From NCBI GenBank assembly GCA_947476625.1, contig CANJRA010000021.1, positions 1 to 32,302 on the forward strand: DNA of 32,302 nt, written 5' to 3'. This document shows positions 12,557 through 22,652 of the stretch, piece by piece. A model generated the notes under the pieces. It did no database searches. It was not told the origin of the DNA and saw only the letters and a list, made by a program, of their open reading frames with translations. The translations under genes were made by a program, and so were the position numbers. Position 1 is the first letter of the stretch, and each line of letters opens with the position of its first letter. The DNA comes from Fidelibacterota bacterium (GTDB lineage Bacteria; Pseudomonadota; Alphaproteobacteria; Rhodospirillales; Rhodospirillaceae).

Positions 12557-13679
12557 ATGCGCCCCGACATCGAAAATAAGGTCAACGAAATCAAGCGCTG
12601 TCTCGGTTTGCTCCGGAGGCATCTTTGACTGGGATCGTGCGCTGCTGCGTCTTGACGAACTGAACGTCAAAGCCGAAGACCCCAAACTCTGGAATAAACC
12701 CGCTGAAGCGCAGAAGTTGATGCGCGAGCGGACGCATATTGAATCCGCGATTGCCTCGACGCGTAAGCTCGAGCGCGAGTTGGAGGACGCCACTACTTTG
12801 TCCGACCTCGCCGATGAAGAGGGCGACGAAGAGGCGGTGGAAGAAGCCCGCCGTATGGTCGCGGCGCTGCTTGCTCAAGCGAAGCAGGTCGAACTCGAAA
12901 GCCTGCTGTCGGACGAGGCCGATCCTAACGATTGTTATCTTGAAATCCACGCCGGGCAGGGCGGCACCGAGGCGCAAGACTGGGCCGAGATGATGGCGCG
13001 CATGTACACGCGCTGGGCGGAAAAGAAGGGTTACAAGGTCGAGTACCTGGAAGAAAGCGCCGGGGAAGGTGCGGGCATCAAGTCGGTGACTTTCCTGATC
13101 TCAGGTCATAATGCTTACGGCTGGTTGAAGACCGAGAGCGGTGTGCATCGCCTCGTGCGCATATCGCCGTTCGATTCAAACGCGCGGCGGCACACAAGCT
13201 TTTCGTCGGTGTGGGTCTATCCGGTGGTGGACGACACCATCGAGATCGAGATCGACGAAAAAGACTGCCGCATCGATACCTACCGTTCATCCGGCGCGGG
13301 TGGTCAGCACGTCAACAAGACCGATAGCGCGGTGCGCATCACGCACAACCCGACCAATATCGTCGTGCAATGTCAGAATGAACGCTCGCAACACCAAAAC
13401 CGCGCCAAGTGCTGGGAAATGTTGCGCGCGCGGCTTTACGAACTGGAATTGAAAAAGCAGGACGCCAAGCTTGCGCAGCAGGAAGCCGCCAAGACCGAAA
13501 TCGGTTGGGGCCACCAAATCCGTTCGTATGTATTGCAGCCTTATCAGCTGGTGAAAGACCTGCGCACGGACGTGGAAACCTCGGACAGCCAGGGCGTGTT
13601 GGACGGCGATCTCGACAAGTTCATGGCCGCATCGCTGGCCGCGCGCATCAAGACGGGCGGCGATGTTCTGAACGACTAG
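12557..13679 (+). CDS. prfB: Peptide chain release factor 2 (programmed +1 frameshift)
   Basis: RF2 recognises UAA and UGA and triggers peptide release. The ATG at 12557 opens 23 codons ([13 protein letters not shown]) ending C-T-T, directly followed by an in-frame TGA (12626-12628). Skipping T12626 restores the frame as Leu-Asp-Trp-Asp and gives a 373-residue protein of normal RF2 length. The conserved stop-codon recognition motif S-P-F ([10 protein letters not shown]) and the catalytic G-G-Q ([11 protein letters not shown]) are both present. Low RF2 slows termination at the TGA and raises frameshifting, so RF2 controls its own level. A frame read only from downstream starts would lose the first 50 or so residues. 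The stop at 13679 is 9 bp from the end of the convergent DUF455 gene. Confidence 0.95.
12614..12629 (+). promoter_or_regulatory. RF2 autoregulatory +1 frameshift site
   Basis: The sequence CGGAGG-CAT-CTT-TGA-C has the three known parts: a Shine-Dalgarno-like GGAGG just upstream, the slippery CTT codon, and a TGA followed by C (a poor termination context). It matches the Escherichia coli prfB site (AGGGGG-TAT-CTT-TGA-C) apart from changes in the SD-like run and one codon. Confidence 0.95.
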
Positions 13680-13688
13680 TAGGATGTC

Positions 13689-14395
13689 TCATAGCCAGGG
13701 GCGCAGGTAGTCCGGCCCCATGCCGGCTTGAGCGCGGGCTTCGAGATTGAAGGGGCCTTTGAGGCCGCCGCGAAAACACGATTCTAGAATTTCGGGATAG
13801 GCGGCGGTGGGTATTGCGCCGCGTGCGGCACATAAAAACTCAAACCAGCGCACGCCGATGGCGAGGTGTTTGATCTCGTCGGTGTAAATGACGTCAAGAA
13901 TGTCGGCGGTTTCGGTGTCGCCGGCCTGACGCAGAAGCTGCGTTGTGCGCGGCGTTGTATCCAGTCCGCGCGCTTCCATGGTCATGGGGATGAGCACTAG
14001 CCGGGCGGCGAGATCGTCGGCGGTGCGCTCGGATGTTTCCCACAAGCCGTCATGGGCGGGCAGGTCGCCGTAAGCTGTCCCCAATGTAAGCAGACGCGCG
14101 GCGAGGGCGGTGAAGTGTTCGGCTTCTTCGACGGCGACATCGACCCAGTTGTTGTAAAAATCACGCGGCATGTTGGCGGCGGTGAAGCGGGCGATGATAT
14201 CCCAAGCTAAATCAACAGCCGTCAGTTCGATATGCGCGAGGGCGGTGTGACTTGCCCCACAGCCATATCGCTCGCGCGCAATAGGGCGGCGGCGTGCGCC
14301 GTCTTTTCGATCTTCGCCGCCGGATCGGCGGTGTTCAGAATATCGACGGCAAGCGCACTCAGGCTATCAAGCGGGCGCGTATGAGGCGATGTCAC
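13689..14395 (-). pseudogene. DUF455 ferritin-like protein gene, frameshifted with internal loss
   Basis: Two frames together resemble a DUF455 protein. The first starts at a GTG (14395) overlapping the bcp stop and encodes P-L-D-S-L-S-A-L-A-V-D-I-L-N-T-A-D-P-A-A-K and A-A-L-L-R, then stops at 14222. The second, a different frame, carries A-L-A-H-I-E-L-T-A-V-D-L-A-W-D, P-R-D-F-Y-N-N-W, V-E-E-A-E-H-F, T-M-E-A-R-G-L-D and D-E-I-K-H to the stop at 13689. The ferritin-like metal ligands (H and E of A-H-I-E-L, E-E-x-x-H, E and H of D-E-I-K-H) are all in the second frame. Combined length is about 235 residues against roughly 270-285 for the family; the Pro/Arg-rich linker between the two parts is missing. 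The second frame has no good start before ATG 14171, which would drop the first helix. A sequencing indel alone would not explain the missing segment. Confidence 0.6.
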
Positions 14396-14946
14396 AAACG
14401 TTTCAGAGTCTGGGTGACTTCGTCGGCGTGGCCGGGGACGCGGACTTTGCGCCACTCGGCGCGCACGATGCCTTTTTCGTCGATGATGAAGGTCGAGCGC
14501 TCGATGCCCATGTAGGTGCGCCCGTACATGCTTTTCTCGCCCCAGACACCATAAGCTTCGCAGACGTTTGAATCGTCGGAGGCCAGCGCGAAGTTCAACT
14601 GGAATTTCTTCTTGAACTTCTGATGGCTGGCGACAGTGTCCTTGGAGACGCCGATGACAACGGCTTTGGCTTTGGAGAAATCGGGCAGACCGTCGCGGAA
14701 AGCGCAGGCTTCGACCGTGCAGCCCGGCGTGTCGTCCTTGGGATAAAAATACAGCACCACGCGTTTGCCGCGCAGGCTCTTCAGCGACAGCGCCTTGCCA
14801 TCGTCGGGTGGCATCGTGAAGTCGGGCGCGGTTTTGCCGAGCAGAGATTTCGCGGACGCTTTCGTAGGCGCCTTGACGCTTTTTGCCGGAGCTTTGGCCT
14901 TCGCTTTGACTTTAGCGGCTTTCTTCTTAGCTTTTTTTACGGCCAT
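14392..14946 (-). CDS. bcp: Thioredoxin-dependent peroxiredoxin Bcp (PrxQ)
   Basis: Bcp reduces hydrogen peroxide and organic hydroperoxides in the cytoplasm with electrons from thioredoxin. The 184-residue product has the peroxidatic Cys76 in D-D-T-P-G-C-T-V-E-A-C and the resolving Cys81 five residues later, the arrangement of two-Cys PrxQ enzymes. F-Y-P-K, the G-V-S-K-D-T-V-A-S-H-Q-K-F segment, and S-T-F-I-I-D-E-K-G complete the fold. The first 35 residues are an unusual Lys/Ala-rich extension (K-K-A-K-K-K-A-A-K-V-K-A-K) not needed for activity. A strong AAGGGGAAA site precedes the ATG. It lies 11 bp after glnE and its TGA overlaps the GTG of the broken DUF455 gene (GTGA), so the three form one operon. 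Confidence 0.93.
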   Translation of the reverse strand: MAVKKAKKKAAKVKAKAKAPAKSVKAPTKASAKSLLGKTAPDFTMPPDDGKALSLKSLRGKRVVLYFYPKDDTPGCTVEACAFRDGLPDFSKAKAVVIGVSKDTVASHQKFKKKFQLNFALASDDSNVCEAYGVWGEKSMYGRTYMGIERSTFIIDEKGIVRAEWRKVRVPGHADEVTQTLKRL

Positions 14947-14957
14947 GGTTTTTCCCC

Positions 14958-17906
14958 TTAATGTGGTGCGTCCGGTCCCAGTTTTTCTTTCGCCAGCGCT
15001 GCGGGCGCGTCGATGACCTTATGGAAGAGCGCGGTAACGGCGGCGGCGGTATCTTGCATCAGGCCCTCGAGCGTCGCGAAGTCGGGCATGTTGGCGGTGG
15101 CGGCGAGTTTTTGTTTCAGGCCCAGCGGTGTATCGGCGTCGGGCAATTCGCCTTCGGTCGTCAGGCGTAACATGACCTGCAGCCGCGACCAAAGCGCAAT
15201 CCCGTCTTTCAGGGTTTCACCGTCTTCACGGGTGAGGACGTCGCTGAAGGTCAAAGCGTCGATGATATGCGCGGGGCGCGCGCTTGCAGGTTTAAGGTCC
15301 GGATGTTTTAGCAGCAAGTATTGAAGGATGAACTCGGCATCGATCAGGCCGCCGGGGGCGCGCTTCAAGTCCCAGAGGCCGCCGTCTTTTTGCTCGCGGC
15401 GCATGCGCGCGCGCATGTCGGCGACGGCGTAAACCAGCGCGGCGGGATCGCGTTTTTTTGCTAAAGCGCCGGTCGCGGCGGCGCAGATTTTGGTCGCTAG
15501 TTCATCGGGACCGTAGACAACGCGTGTGCGCGTCAGCGCCATGTGCTCCCAGGTCCAGGCTTCGTCTTCCTGATACTTGGTGAAGGCTTCGAGGCCGCAG
15601 GCCAGCGGGCCTTTGTCGCCGTTGGGGCGCAGGCGCAAATCGAGGGTGTAGAGTTTGCCTTCGCGCGTCAGCAGGGTGAAGGCTGTGATCAGGCGCTGCG
15701 TGAGACGCACGTAGTAGGCGGGCACGGGCACCGGCTTCGCGCCTTGTGAGTGCGCATCCATGGAGGCGTCGTAAATCACCGCCAGATCGAGGTCGGAGGT
15801 CGGGGTGAGTTCGAAGCTGCCCAGTTTTCCGTAGGCGAGAATGGCAAGTTTGCCGCCGGCGACGAGGCCAAACTGCAGCGCGAATTCGCTGGCGACACGC
15901 GGCACCAGTTCCTTGATCACAGCCTCGGCGATGGTCGTGAAGTGTTCGGCGGCCTGAAGGGGATCGATCATACGGCGCAGCGTTTGCACGCCGACGCGGA
16001 ACTGCTGATCGTTGGACCAGCGGCGGCAGACATCGAGCATGACTTCAAACGAGTCCGTGGCAGCCAACGTGCGCGCCAAATCTGCCTGCATCTCGGGCAG
16101 CTTGCCGACGGGCGTGTAGAATTCCGGTGCCAGCACGTAGTCCAGCAGCGCGGGCGTGCGGCTGAGGTGTTCGGCGAGACGCGGCGCATCGCCCATGATC
16201 TCAGCCACCAGATCGAGCAGATCGGGATTGGAAAAGAACACCGAGAGAAGCGGCACGCCTGCAGGAAGTTCCGATAAACAGCGGTCGAAACGCATGAACG
16301 CGGCGTCGGGCTGAGCGGTTTTGCCGAGGGCGCTGAGCAGGCCCGGCATGACTTCGGTCAGCAATTGCCGCGCGCGGTTGCTGCGGGTGGCGCGGTAACG
16401 GCCGTGGTGCCATATGCGCACAGTCTGTGCGACCGCGACGGCATTGCGGTAGCCAAGGCGTGTGAGTGTCGCCAGTGTATCGGGATCGTCTTCGGTACCG
16501 GTAAAGACAAGATTGCCGTCGACGGCCAGTGACGGCGAATCTTCGAACAATCCGGCGTAGTGGATTTCGACGGTGCGCAGGACTTTCTCGACTTCGGCCA
16601 TGAAGGTGTTGAGATCGGCATGACCCATGAACATGCCGACATGCGCAAGCTTGCCGAGATCGTCGGGCAGCGTCTGCGTCTGTTCGTCGGCGATCATTTG
16701 CAGACGGTGTTCGAGTTTACGCAGGTAGCGATAGGCGGCGGCGAGATCGTCGCGCACGTCCGGTGTTGTGAAGCCGAGCGAGGTCAGAACGTCGAGCGTC
16801 GGTAACGTCTGCGACAGCCGCGCTTCGGGGAAGCGTCCGCCCCAAATGAGCTGCTGGATCTGGGCAAAGAATTCGATTTCGCGAATACCGCCGCGTCCGG
16901 TTTTGATGTTGTGTCCGGCCACTTCCACGGTGCCGCCGCCTTTGTGGGCGTAGATCTGGCGCTTGATGGAGTGAATGTCTTGGATGGCGTAGAAGTCGAG
17001 GGACTTGCGCCAGATAAACGGTTGCAGATCGTGCATCAGCGCCGCTGCGGTCACGGTATCGCCGGCAATGCAGCGCGCCTTGATCATGGCGGCGCGTTCC
17101 CAGTTCTGCCCTTGAGTCTCATAATAAATCTGCGCGGCTTCGAGAGAAACCGCAATCGATGTTGAATCCGGACGCAGGCGCAAATCGGTGCGGAAGACGT
17201 AGCCTTGCGATGTGCGCTCTTGCAACAGGCGCACGAGATCCTTGGTTAATTGTACGGCGAATTCCTGCGCGCTCTTTTTGCCGATATACGGTATGCGCTG
17301 TTCGTCGAACACAACCAGTATGTCGATGTCGGATGAATAGTTGAGTTCGCGGCCGCCAAGTTTGCCAAGGCCGAACACGGTGTATCCCGCTTTGGTTTCC
17401 GGGTCGGCAAGGTCGGCAATTTTTATATGTCCGCGTTCGTGCGCTTGCACCAATAATGCGCGCAAAGCATGGCGCACGCTGGCCTCGGCGAAATCCGATA
17501 AGGCGGCAGTGACTTCATCGACGCTCCAAAGTCCCGCGATATCGGCACATGCAATCAGGAGGGCGGCCTGTGCCTTGGCGCGGCGCAACTGCGTCATAAC
17601 GACGGCGGGGTCGGCCTCGATTGCTGCCAAAGACGCATTGATATCGGCAAGGCACGCGTGTGGTCCCCGCGCGGCGAACGCCATGAGTGTTTCTGGCATG
17701 TTCAGCACTAGGCCGCTGAGAAAGGGGCTGTTGCCAAATATGGCATCGATGAGACCAGCCCACGCGGGGTCGGCGAGGGTATCGCGCTTGAAAGCCACAA
17801 TCTCGGGCGGGGTGTTTTCGGGGTCCGCCAACCATTCGTTGCGCAAGCGGATAGCGCGTGCGCGGTCTGCCGGTACGGGAGGGGTTATGGTGGGTAATCG
17901 GATCAC
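14958..17906 (-). CDS. glnE: Bifunctional glutamine synthetase adenylyltransferase/deadenylase
   Basis: GlnE adds or removes AMP on a tyrosine of glutamine synthetase in response to PII state and glutamine, tuning nitrogen assimilation. Two nucleotidyltransferase domains are visible. The N-terminal deadenylase has G-L-G-K-L-G-G-R-E-L-N-Y-S-S-D-I-D; the C-terminal adenylylase has A-Y-G-K-L-G-S-F-E-L-T-P-T-S-D-L-D. Each is followed by a helical PII-uridylyl-transferase-like domain (G-R-G-G-I-R-E-I-E-F in the first, A-P-G-G-L-I-D-A-E-F in the second). The length of about 980 residues is normal. The start is uncertain: homology begins near the GTG at 17906, while the frame stays open through GTG 17942, ATG 17993 and GTG 18011 without a clear ribosome site. 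It is the first gene of the glnE-bcp-DUF455 operon. Confidence 0.93.
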   Translation of the reverse strand: MIRLPTITPPVPADRARAIRLRNEWLADPENTPPEIVAFKRDTLADPAWAGLIDAIFGNSPFLSGLVLNMPETLMAFAARGPHACLADINASLAAIEADPAVVMTQLRRAKAQAALLIACADIAGLWSVDEVTAALSDFAEASVRHALRALLVQAHERGHIKIADLADPETKAGYTVFGLGKLGGRELNYSSDIDILVVFDEQRIPYIGKKSAQEFAVQLTKDLVRLLQERTSQGYVFRTDLRLRPDSTSIAVSLEAAQIYYETQGQNWERAAMIKARCIAGDTVTAAALMHDLQPFIWRKSLDFYAIQDIHSIKRQIYAHKGGGTVEVAGHNIKTGRGGIREIEFFAQIQQLIWGGRFPEARLSQTLPTLDVLTSLGFTTPDVRDDLAAAYRYLRKLEHRLQMIADEQTQTLPDDLGKLAHVGMFMGHADLNTFMAEVEKVLRTVEIHYAGLFEDSPSLAVDGNLVFTGTEDDPDTLATLTRLGYRNAVAVAQTVRIWHHGRYRATRSNRARQLLTEVMPGLLSALGKTAQPDAAFMRFDRCLSELPAGVPLLSVFFSNPDLLDLVAEIMGDAPRLAEHLSRTPALLDYVLAPEFYTPVGKLPEMQADLARTLAATDSFEVMLDVCRRWSNDQQFRVGVQTLRRMIDPLQAAEHFTTIAEAVIKELVPRVASEFALQFGLVAGGKLAILAYGKLGSFELTPTSDLDLAVIYDASMDAHSQGAKPVPVPAYYVRLTQRLITAFTLLTREGKLYTLDLRLRPNGDKGPLACGLEAFTKYQEDEAWTWEHMALTRTRVVYGPDELATKICAAATGALAKKRDPAALVYAVADMRARMRREQKDGGLWDLKRAPGGLIDAEFILQYLLLKHPDLKPASARPAHIIDALTFSDVLTREDGETLKDGIALWSRLQVMLRLTTEGELPDADTPLGLKQKLAATANMPDFATLEGLMQDTAAAVTALFHKVIDAPAALAKEKLGPDAPH

Positions 17907-18064
17907 GCGCGACTCGTAGGATTCTCTATCGTTACGGGACACAGTGAGATATAGAAGGGGGGCGGTCAAGCTGTGGCGGAGCCCAGGGCGCATATGATGT
18001 CCGGCCGCCACCCGTCAGCGACCATTTGCCCGGTATCGGGTCACGTTATTGGAGCCTCGCGGCG

Positions 18065-21000
18065 TTGACACACGGCGCAGTCAGATTTTTGATTCGTGCG
18101 TTGGAAGCCGTTCTTCTGGTGCTTCTGCTCAGCACAGCCGTGCTTGCCTGGCGCTTAAGTCAGGGGCCGGTGGCTTTAAACGTCCTTGCGCCCTACATCG
18201 CCAGCGCCCTTTCCGATCTTGCTCCGGGACTGCGTTTTCGCCTGGAGGGCGCCGAATTCAGATGGGCGGGCTTAAGCCGGGCGCCGGAAATTTCTATCCG
18301 CGACGTACGCATTCTGAATAGCCACGATGCCGTCATTGCCGGTCTGCCGCGCATGGATGTGCGTCTCAGCTCAACGGCCTTGTTGCGCGGCATCGTCGCG
18401 CCGGAACACGTCCGGCTTTCAAACCCGATCATTCGCTTTGTGCACCGCGCCGATGGTTCGTTTGGCCTCGGCGTGGAAGGTGCGCCGGCCGCTGTGCCGG
18501 TGCCTGCTGCTACAGTCGCTACACCGGCTGTGGCGGTCGACCCCGCAAGCGGCAACGTGCTCGCGGCGTCGTTGATCGCAGCGCTGACGCGCCCCGCGAG
18601 TGGTGACAACCCCGGCGGTTACCTTGATCGCGTCGTCGTCGACGGCACGACGCTGGTGTTGGTTGATGAAGCCTCCAGTCAACGCTGGCTGGTTCCGGAC
18701 GCGACGCTGAACTTCCGCCGCGCCGACGGTGAGATCGAAATCGATGCCACGTTCCCCGTGACCGAAGACGGCAAGCGGTGGGACCTCACAGGTAAAGGGC
18801 GCTACAGCGCCGCGACGAATATTCTCAAAGTCGATTTGAATGTCGACGGCTTCCGCCCCGCCCGTGTTGCCGGCCTCGCGCTGCAGCTGGAACCGTTTGG
18901 CATGATCGATCTGCGCCTCAGCGGCACCGCTTCGGCGACGGCTACCTTGGACAGCAGCGGTGCGCGCCTTCAGGAACTTCATTTCGATGTGAAAGGCCAG
19001 GACGGGCAATTGCATTTGCCGCCGCCGGTCGGACAAGATTATCCCGTCAGAAGTGTTTTGCTGAAAGGCAGCGCCGGACCCGATCTGGACCGGATCACCA
19101 TTGAACAGTTGCGCCTGGAATTGAACCGCGGCCGCGAAACGCCGGTATTGATTCTCTCCGGCGAAGGCAAAGCGCTCAACACGGCGCCGACCGTGGAAGC
19201 CAACATCAGCATGGCCGAGCTGTCCTTGCCGGCATTGAAGGCCTATTGGCCCGAAGACGTGAAACCCAATACGCGGGCTTGGATATCGGCCAACCTCGCC
19301 GATGGTGGTTTGTCCGACGCGCGCTTCAAGCTGCGCATGGCCGGGCCCGATATGAAGGGGCTCGACGTCACCGAAGCGCGCCTTGCGGCGCGCCTTCACG
19401 GTGTGACGGTCAACTACATCCGCGACATGCCGAAGGTTGAGGGCACCGACGGCACGCTGAGTATATTTGGACCGGAAGTCGTTATCGATATTACCAGCGG
19501 ACATGTGCCCGATGCGGTGTCGGGCAAGGGACTGCATGTGCCAACAGGTAAGGTGCGGCTCTATGGGTTGGGCAGCGGGAACGAACGGGCCAATATCAAA
19601 CTTAATATTCTCGGCGGCTTCGGCGATGTGATGCGCCTGATCGACCATGAGCCGCTGGAGTATGCCAGCGGCATGGGCGTCGATGCCAACCGCGCCACGG
19701 GTGACGCCAATGTCGATTTGACCTTGGACTTTCCCCTCGTGAAGGATTTGAAGTTCGACGCCATTAAAGTGGATGTGCAGGCGAAAGCGAGCGACGTTGC
19801 CATTCCTGAGGTCGCGTTTGGTTTGCCGTTGGTGAACGGCAACTTGAACCTTACGCTTGACCGTGCCGGAATGGACGTTGCCGGCAATGCCGTTCTCGGC
19901 GGAATCCCGACGACGATTAAATGGCGCGAGAATTTCGGCGGCGGCGAATTCCGCAGCCGGTATCTCTTGAATCCGGTGATCGACAACAATCAACGGCCGT
20001 TGATTGGCCTGACCGTAATGCCGTTCATCCCGCCGTATATCGACGGCGCCGTTCCGGCCCATGTGATTTACACCGTAAACCGCGACACTACACGCACCCT
20101 GGAAGCCGATGTCGACCTCAGCGTGCCCCGCGTTGCGTTTCCGGAACTGGGCTGGAGCAAAGAGCCCGGTAAACCCGCGAGCGCCAAGGTCACGGCGCTC
20201 TTTACCAAAGACCGCCTCCAGGCCGTGCCGTCGTTTCATGTGACCTCGGGCGATGATCTCGATGTGTCCGGTGCGCTGACCTTCGGCGACGACGGCAAGA
20301 TGCGCACATTGTCGTTCAAGCCAAGCGTGGTCGGCGAGACGCGGCTGAGCGGCGAAGTCGCGGTCGATGACGCGGGCCGATATACCGTCGATGTTGCGGG
20401 GGCGTCTTTCAGCGCAACCACCTTCCTGAAAGAAATGAACCGGGATGATGGTTCGGTCGCGCGCGACGCGGGCGAAAAGAAACCATCGGTACCGATGACA
20501 TTGCGCGCAAGCTTCGACCGGGTGTGGTTCACGAAAGAGTCGGATTTCAAGAATGTGACGCTGAACCTTGTCCGTGATGAGGCCGGGTATCAAAAAATTT
20601 ATTTTGACAGCAAAGTCAATGGCGTGGCGCCGTTTGCACTGACGCTGGACAATAGGGGCGGCAAACGGGTCTTCACGGGGCACAGTCCGGACGGCGGCCG
20701 TGTGGTGCGCGCCGCCGGGCTTTTCAATGATATCGTCGGAGGGCAGCTCGATATTTCCGGCGAGCTGGCGTCGGATGGAACGCTCAAGGGACAGGCGGAC
20801 ATTAAGGCGTTCAAGCTTGTGCGCGCGCCGGTGCTGGCGCGACTTTTGTCGGTGGCAGCGCTGACCGGCATTGTCGACGAGCTGAGCGGTAAGGGCATTT
20901 CATTCAAAACGCTAAGCGTGCCGTTCAGTTATGCCAATTCTACCTTGACCGTCAAAGACGGCGGCATGTTCGGAAGCTCCTTGGGTCTGACGGCCGAGGG

Positions 21001-21286
21001 CACCTATAGCTTCGCGTCCTCGCAGATGAATTTCGACGGCACGATAATTCCGGCTTACGCGATCAATTCGGCGCTGACATCGATTCCGCTGCTGGGGCAG
21101 TTGCTGAACGGCGGCGAGAAGGGCGGCGGCATTTTCGCAGCGACCTATAGTTATCGCGGCGATATTGCGACGGCACAGCCTTCGGTCAATCCGCTGGCGA
21201 CCTTCGCGCCCGGTTTCCTGCGGCACATTTTCGATATTTTTAAACCGTCGGCCCCGCAAGAAGCACGGACCCCGGAACCTAAATAG
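18065..21286 (+). CDS. AsmA/YhdP-like envelope protein (DUF3971)
   Basis: This protein of about 1073 residues has one N-terminal transmembrane helix (around [15 protein letters not shown]) and then a long run of beta-rich repeats facing the periplasm, with the DUF3971 region in the middle and an AsmA-like C-terminal part ([27 protein letters not shown]). Large AsmA-clan proteins such as YhdP and TamB form bridge-like grooves that move phospholipids between inner and outer membrane; that role is inferred here from family. The start is a TTG: at 18065 it has GGAG 10 bp upstream and places the helix near the N-terminus; a TTG at 18026 extends the same frame without a ribosome site. It diverges from glnE and its last 8 bp overlap the end of tyrS. 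Confidence 0.85.
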   Translation: MTHGAVRFLIRALEAVLLVLLLSTAVLAWRLSQGPVALNVLAPYIASALSDLAPGLRFRLEGAEFRWAGLSRAPEISIRDVRILNSHDAVIAGLPRMDVRLSSTALLRGIVAPEHVRLSNPIIRFVHRADGSFGLGVEGAPAAVPVPAATVATPAVAVDPASGNVLAASLIAALTRPASGDNPGGYLDRVVVDGTTLVLVDEASSQRWLVPDATLNFRRADGEIEIDATFPVTEDGKRWDLTGKGRYSAATNILKVDLNVDGFRPARVAGLALQLEPFGMIDLRLSGTASATATLDSSGARLQELHFDVKGQDGQLHLPPPVGQDYPVRSVLLKGSAGPDLDRITIEQLRLELNRGRETPVLILSGEGKALNTAPTVEANISMAELSLPALKAYWPEDVKPNTRAWISANLADGGLSDARFKLRMAGPDMKGLDVTEARLAARLHGVTVNYIRDMPKVEGTDGTLSIFGPEVVIDITSGHVPDAVSGKGLHVPTGKVRLYGLGSGNERANIKLNILGGFGDVMRLIDHEPLEYASGMGVDANRATGDANVDLTLDFPLVKDLKFDAIKVDVQAKASDVAIPEVAFGLPLVNGNLNLTLDRAGMDVAGNAVLGGIPTTIKWRENFGGGEFRSRYLLNPVIDNNQRPLIGLTVMPFIPPYIDGAVPAHVIYTVNRDTTRTLEADVDLSVPRVAFPELGWSKEPGKPASAKVTALFTKDRLQAVPSFHVTSGDDLDVSGALTFGDDGKMRTLSFKPSVVGETRLSGEVAVDDAGRYTVDVAGASFSATTFLKEMNRDDGSVARDAGEKKPSVPMTLRASFDRVWFTKESDFKNVTLNLVRDEAGYQKIYFDSKVNGVAPFALTLDNRGGKRVFTGHSPDGGRVVRAAGLFNDIVGGQLDISGELASDGTLKGQADIKAFKLVRAPVLARLLSVAALTGIVDELSGKGISFKTLSVPFSYANSTLTVKDGGMFGSSLGLTAEGTYSFASSQMNFDGTIIPAYAINSALTSIPLLGQLLNGGEKGGGIFAATYSYRGDIATAQPSVNPLATFAPGFLRHIFDIFKPSAPQEARTPEPK

Positions 21287-22529
21287 CCTTCACCAGTGCG
21301 TGGCGCTTTTTCCCGGCGCTGAGCTTGATGATGCCGTCAACGACGGCTGCATCGGTGATCATGGCGTTCTCATCGTCGCATTTCTGGTCGTTGAGCTTGG
21401 CGCCGCCGCCGCGGATCAGCCGGCGCGCTTCACCGCCGCTGGCTGCGAGGCCCGCACGGTGGAACAGGTTCCAGGTTGCGATACCGGCTTTCAGTTCAGC
21501 AGCGCTGACATCGATGGTCGGCAAGTCGTCGCCGACGCCGCCTTGCTCGAAGGTCTTGCGCGCGGTTTCGGCGGCGTCGTTCGCCGCTTCTGCGCCGTTG
21601 AGCAAGGTGGTTGCTTCAAGTGCGAGAACTTTCTTCGCGTCATTGATCTCGGCGCCTTCAAGCTTTTCGAGGCGAGCGATTTCATCAAGGCTGAGAACAG
21701 TGAACAACTTCAAGAACCGGCTGACGTCGCCGTCTTCGGTGTTGCGCCAGAATTGATAGTAATCGTAGGGGCTGAGGCGTTCGGCTTTGAGCCAGACCGC
21801 GCCAGCCGCCGTTTTGCCCATCTTCGCGCCGGAGGCGGTGGTAATGAGCGGGCAGGTAAAGCCGAACAGTTCGGCTTCGACCACGCGGCGGCCGAGATCG
21901 ACGCCTTGAATAATATTGCCCCATTGATCAGAGCCGCCAAGCTGCAGCGTGCAGCCGAAGCGCTTGAAGAGTTCGACAAAGTCGTACCCTTGCAAAATCA
22001 TGTAGTTGAATTCGAGGAAGGTCAGCGGCTGCTCCCGCTCGAGGCGGAGTTTCACGCTGTCCATGGTCAGCATGCGGTTGATCGTGAAGTGCCGCCCGAT
22101 CTCACGCAGGAATGGAATGTATTGCAGGCCGTCGAGCCAGTCGGCGTTGTTGGCCATCATGGCGTCGGACGTGCCGGTGCCGAATGTGAGGAACCGGCCA
22201 AACACTTTCTGAATAGATGCAATATTGGCGGCAATGGTGGCGTCGTCCAAAAAGCCACGGGATTCGTCCCTGCCCGAAGGGTCGCCGATTTTGGTTGTGC
22301 CGCCGCCCATGAGCGCAATCGGGCGATGGCCGGTCTGCTGCATCCAGCGCAACATCATGATTTGTACAAGGCTGCCGACATGCAGGCTGTCGGCGGTGGC
22401 GTCAAATCCGATGTAGCCGGTAATGGGACCAGCGGCGGCTTTGGCGTCCAGCGCTTCCAGGTTGGTGCACTGATGGAGGAACCCACGCGCGGTGAGGGTG
22501 TTGATCAGGTCAGACCGGTATTGAGCCAT
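21279..22529 (-). CDS. tyrS: Tyrosyl-tRNA synthetase
   Basis: TyrRS charges tRNA-Tyr with tyrosine using ATP. The 416-residue class Ic enzyme has the HIGH-type motif H-V-G-S (residues 50-53) in [13 protein letters not shown], the tyrosine/tRNA site segments [12 protein letters not shown] and Y-M-I-L-Q-G-Y-D, the G-G-S-D-Q-W-G-N-I segment, and K-M-G-K-T (236-240) in place of KMSKS. A C-terminal S4 RNA-binding domain begins around residue 350 ([14 protein letters not shown]). Length and motifs are normal. It diverges from anmK over a 123-bp gap and converges on the AsmA-like gene with an 8-bp overlap. Confidence 0.96.
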   Translation of the reverse strand: MAQYRSDLINTLTARGFLHQCTNLEALDAKAAAGPITGYIGFDATADSLHVGSLVQIMMLRWMQQTGHRPIALMGGGTTKIGDPSGRDESRGFLDDATIAANIASIQKVFGRFLTFGTGTSDAMMANNADWLDGLQYIPFLREIGRHFTINRMLTMDSVKLRLEREQPLTFLEFNYMILQGYDFVELFKRFGCTLQLGGSDQWGNIIQGVDLGRRVVEAELFGFTCPLITTASGAKMGKTAAGAVWLKAERLSPYDYYQFWRNTEDGDVSRFLKLFTVLSLDEIARLEKLEGAEINDAKKVLALEATTLLNGAEAANDAAETARKTFEQGGVGDDLPTIDVSAAELKAGIATWNLFHRAGLAASGGEARRLIRGGGAKLNDQKCDDENAMITDAAVVDGIIKLSAGKKRHALVKAI

Positions 22530-22552
22530 GGCGCGCTGCTAAAAGCTGGAGT

Positions 22553-22584
22553 TTGTAGGATGCCCGGGGCGGCCGTGATATACT
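22553..22584 (+). promoter_or_regulatory. Possible anmK promoter
   Basis: TTGTAG (22553-22558) lies upstream of GATATA/TATACT (22577-22584) with 18-20 bp spacing, about 70 bp before the anmK start. The spacing is loose, so this is weak support. Confidence 0.3.
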
Positions 22585-22652
22585 AGCACGCGTCACCCGG
22601 CAGAGGGGCGGGTGAGTACCATACCTCCCACATTCGGGCAACGGACCCAGCC

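Noticed and set aside
18419-20683. A 754-codon open frame on the minus strand
   Set aside because: It lies wholly inside the AsmA-like gene on the other strand, has no recognisable domain and a composition typical of GC-rich antisense frames.
21165-22586. A 473-codon open frame on the plus strand
   Set aside because: It is antisense to tyrS, which is intact with all motifs.
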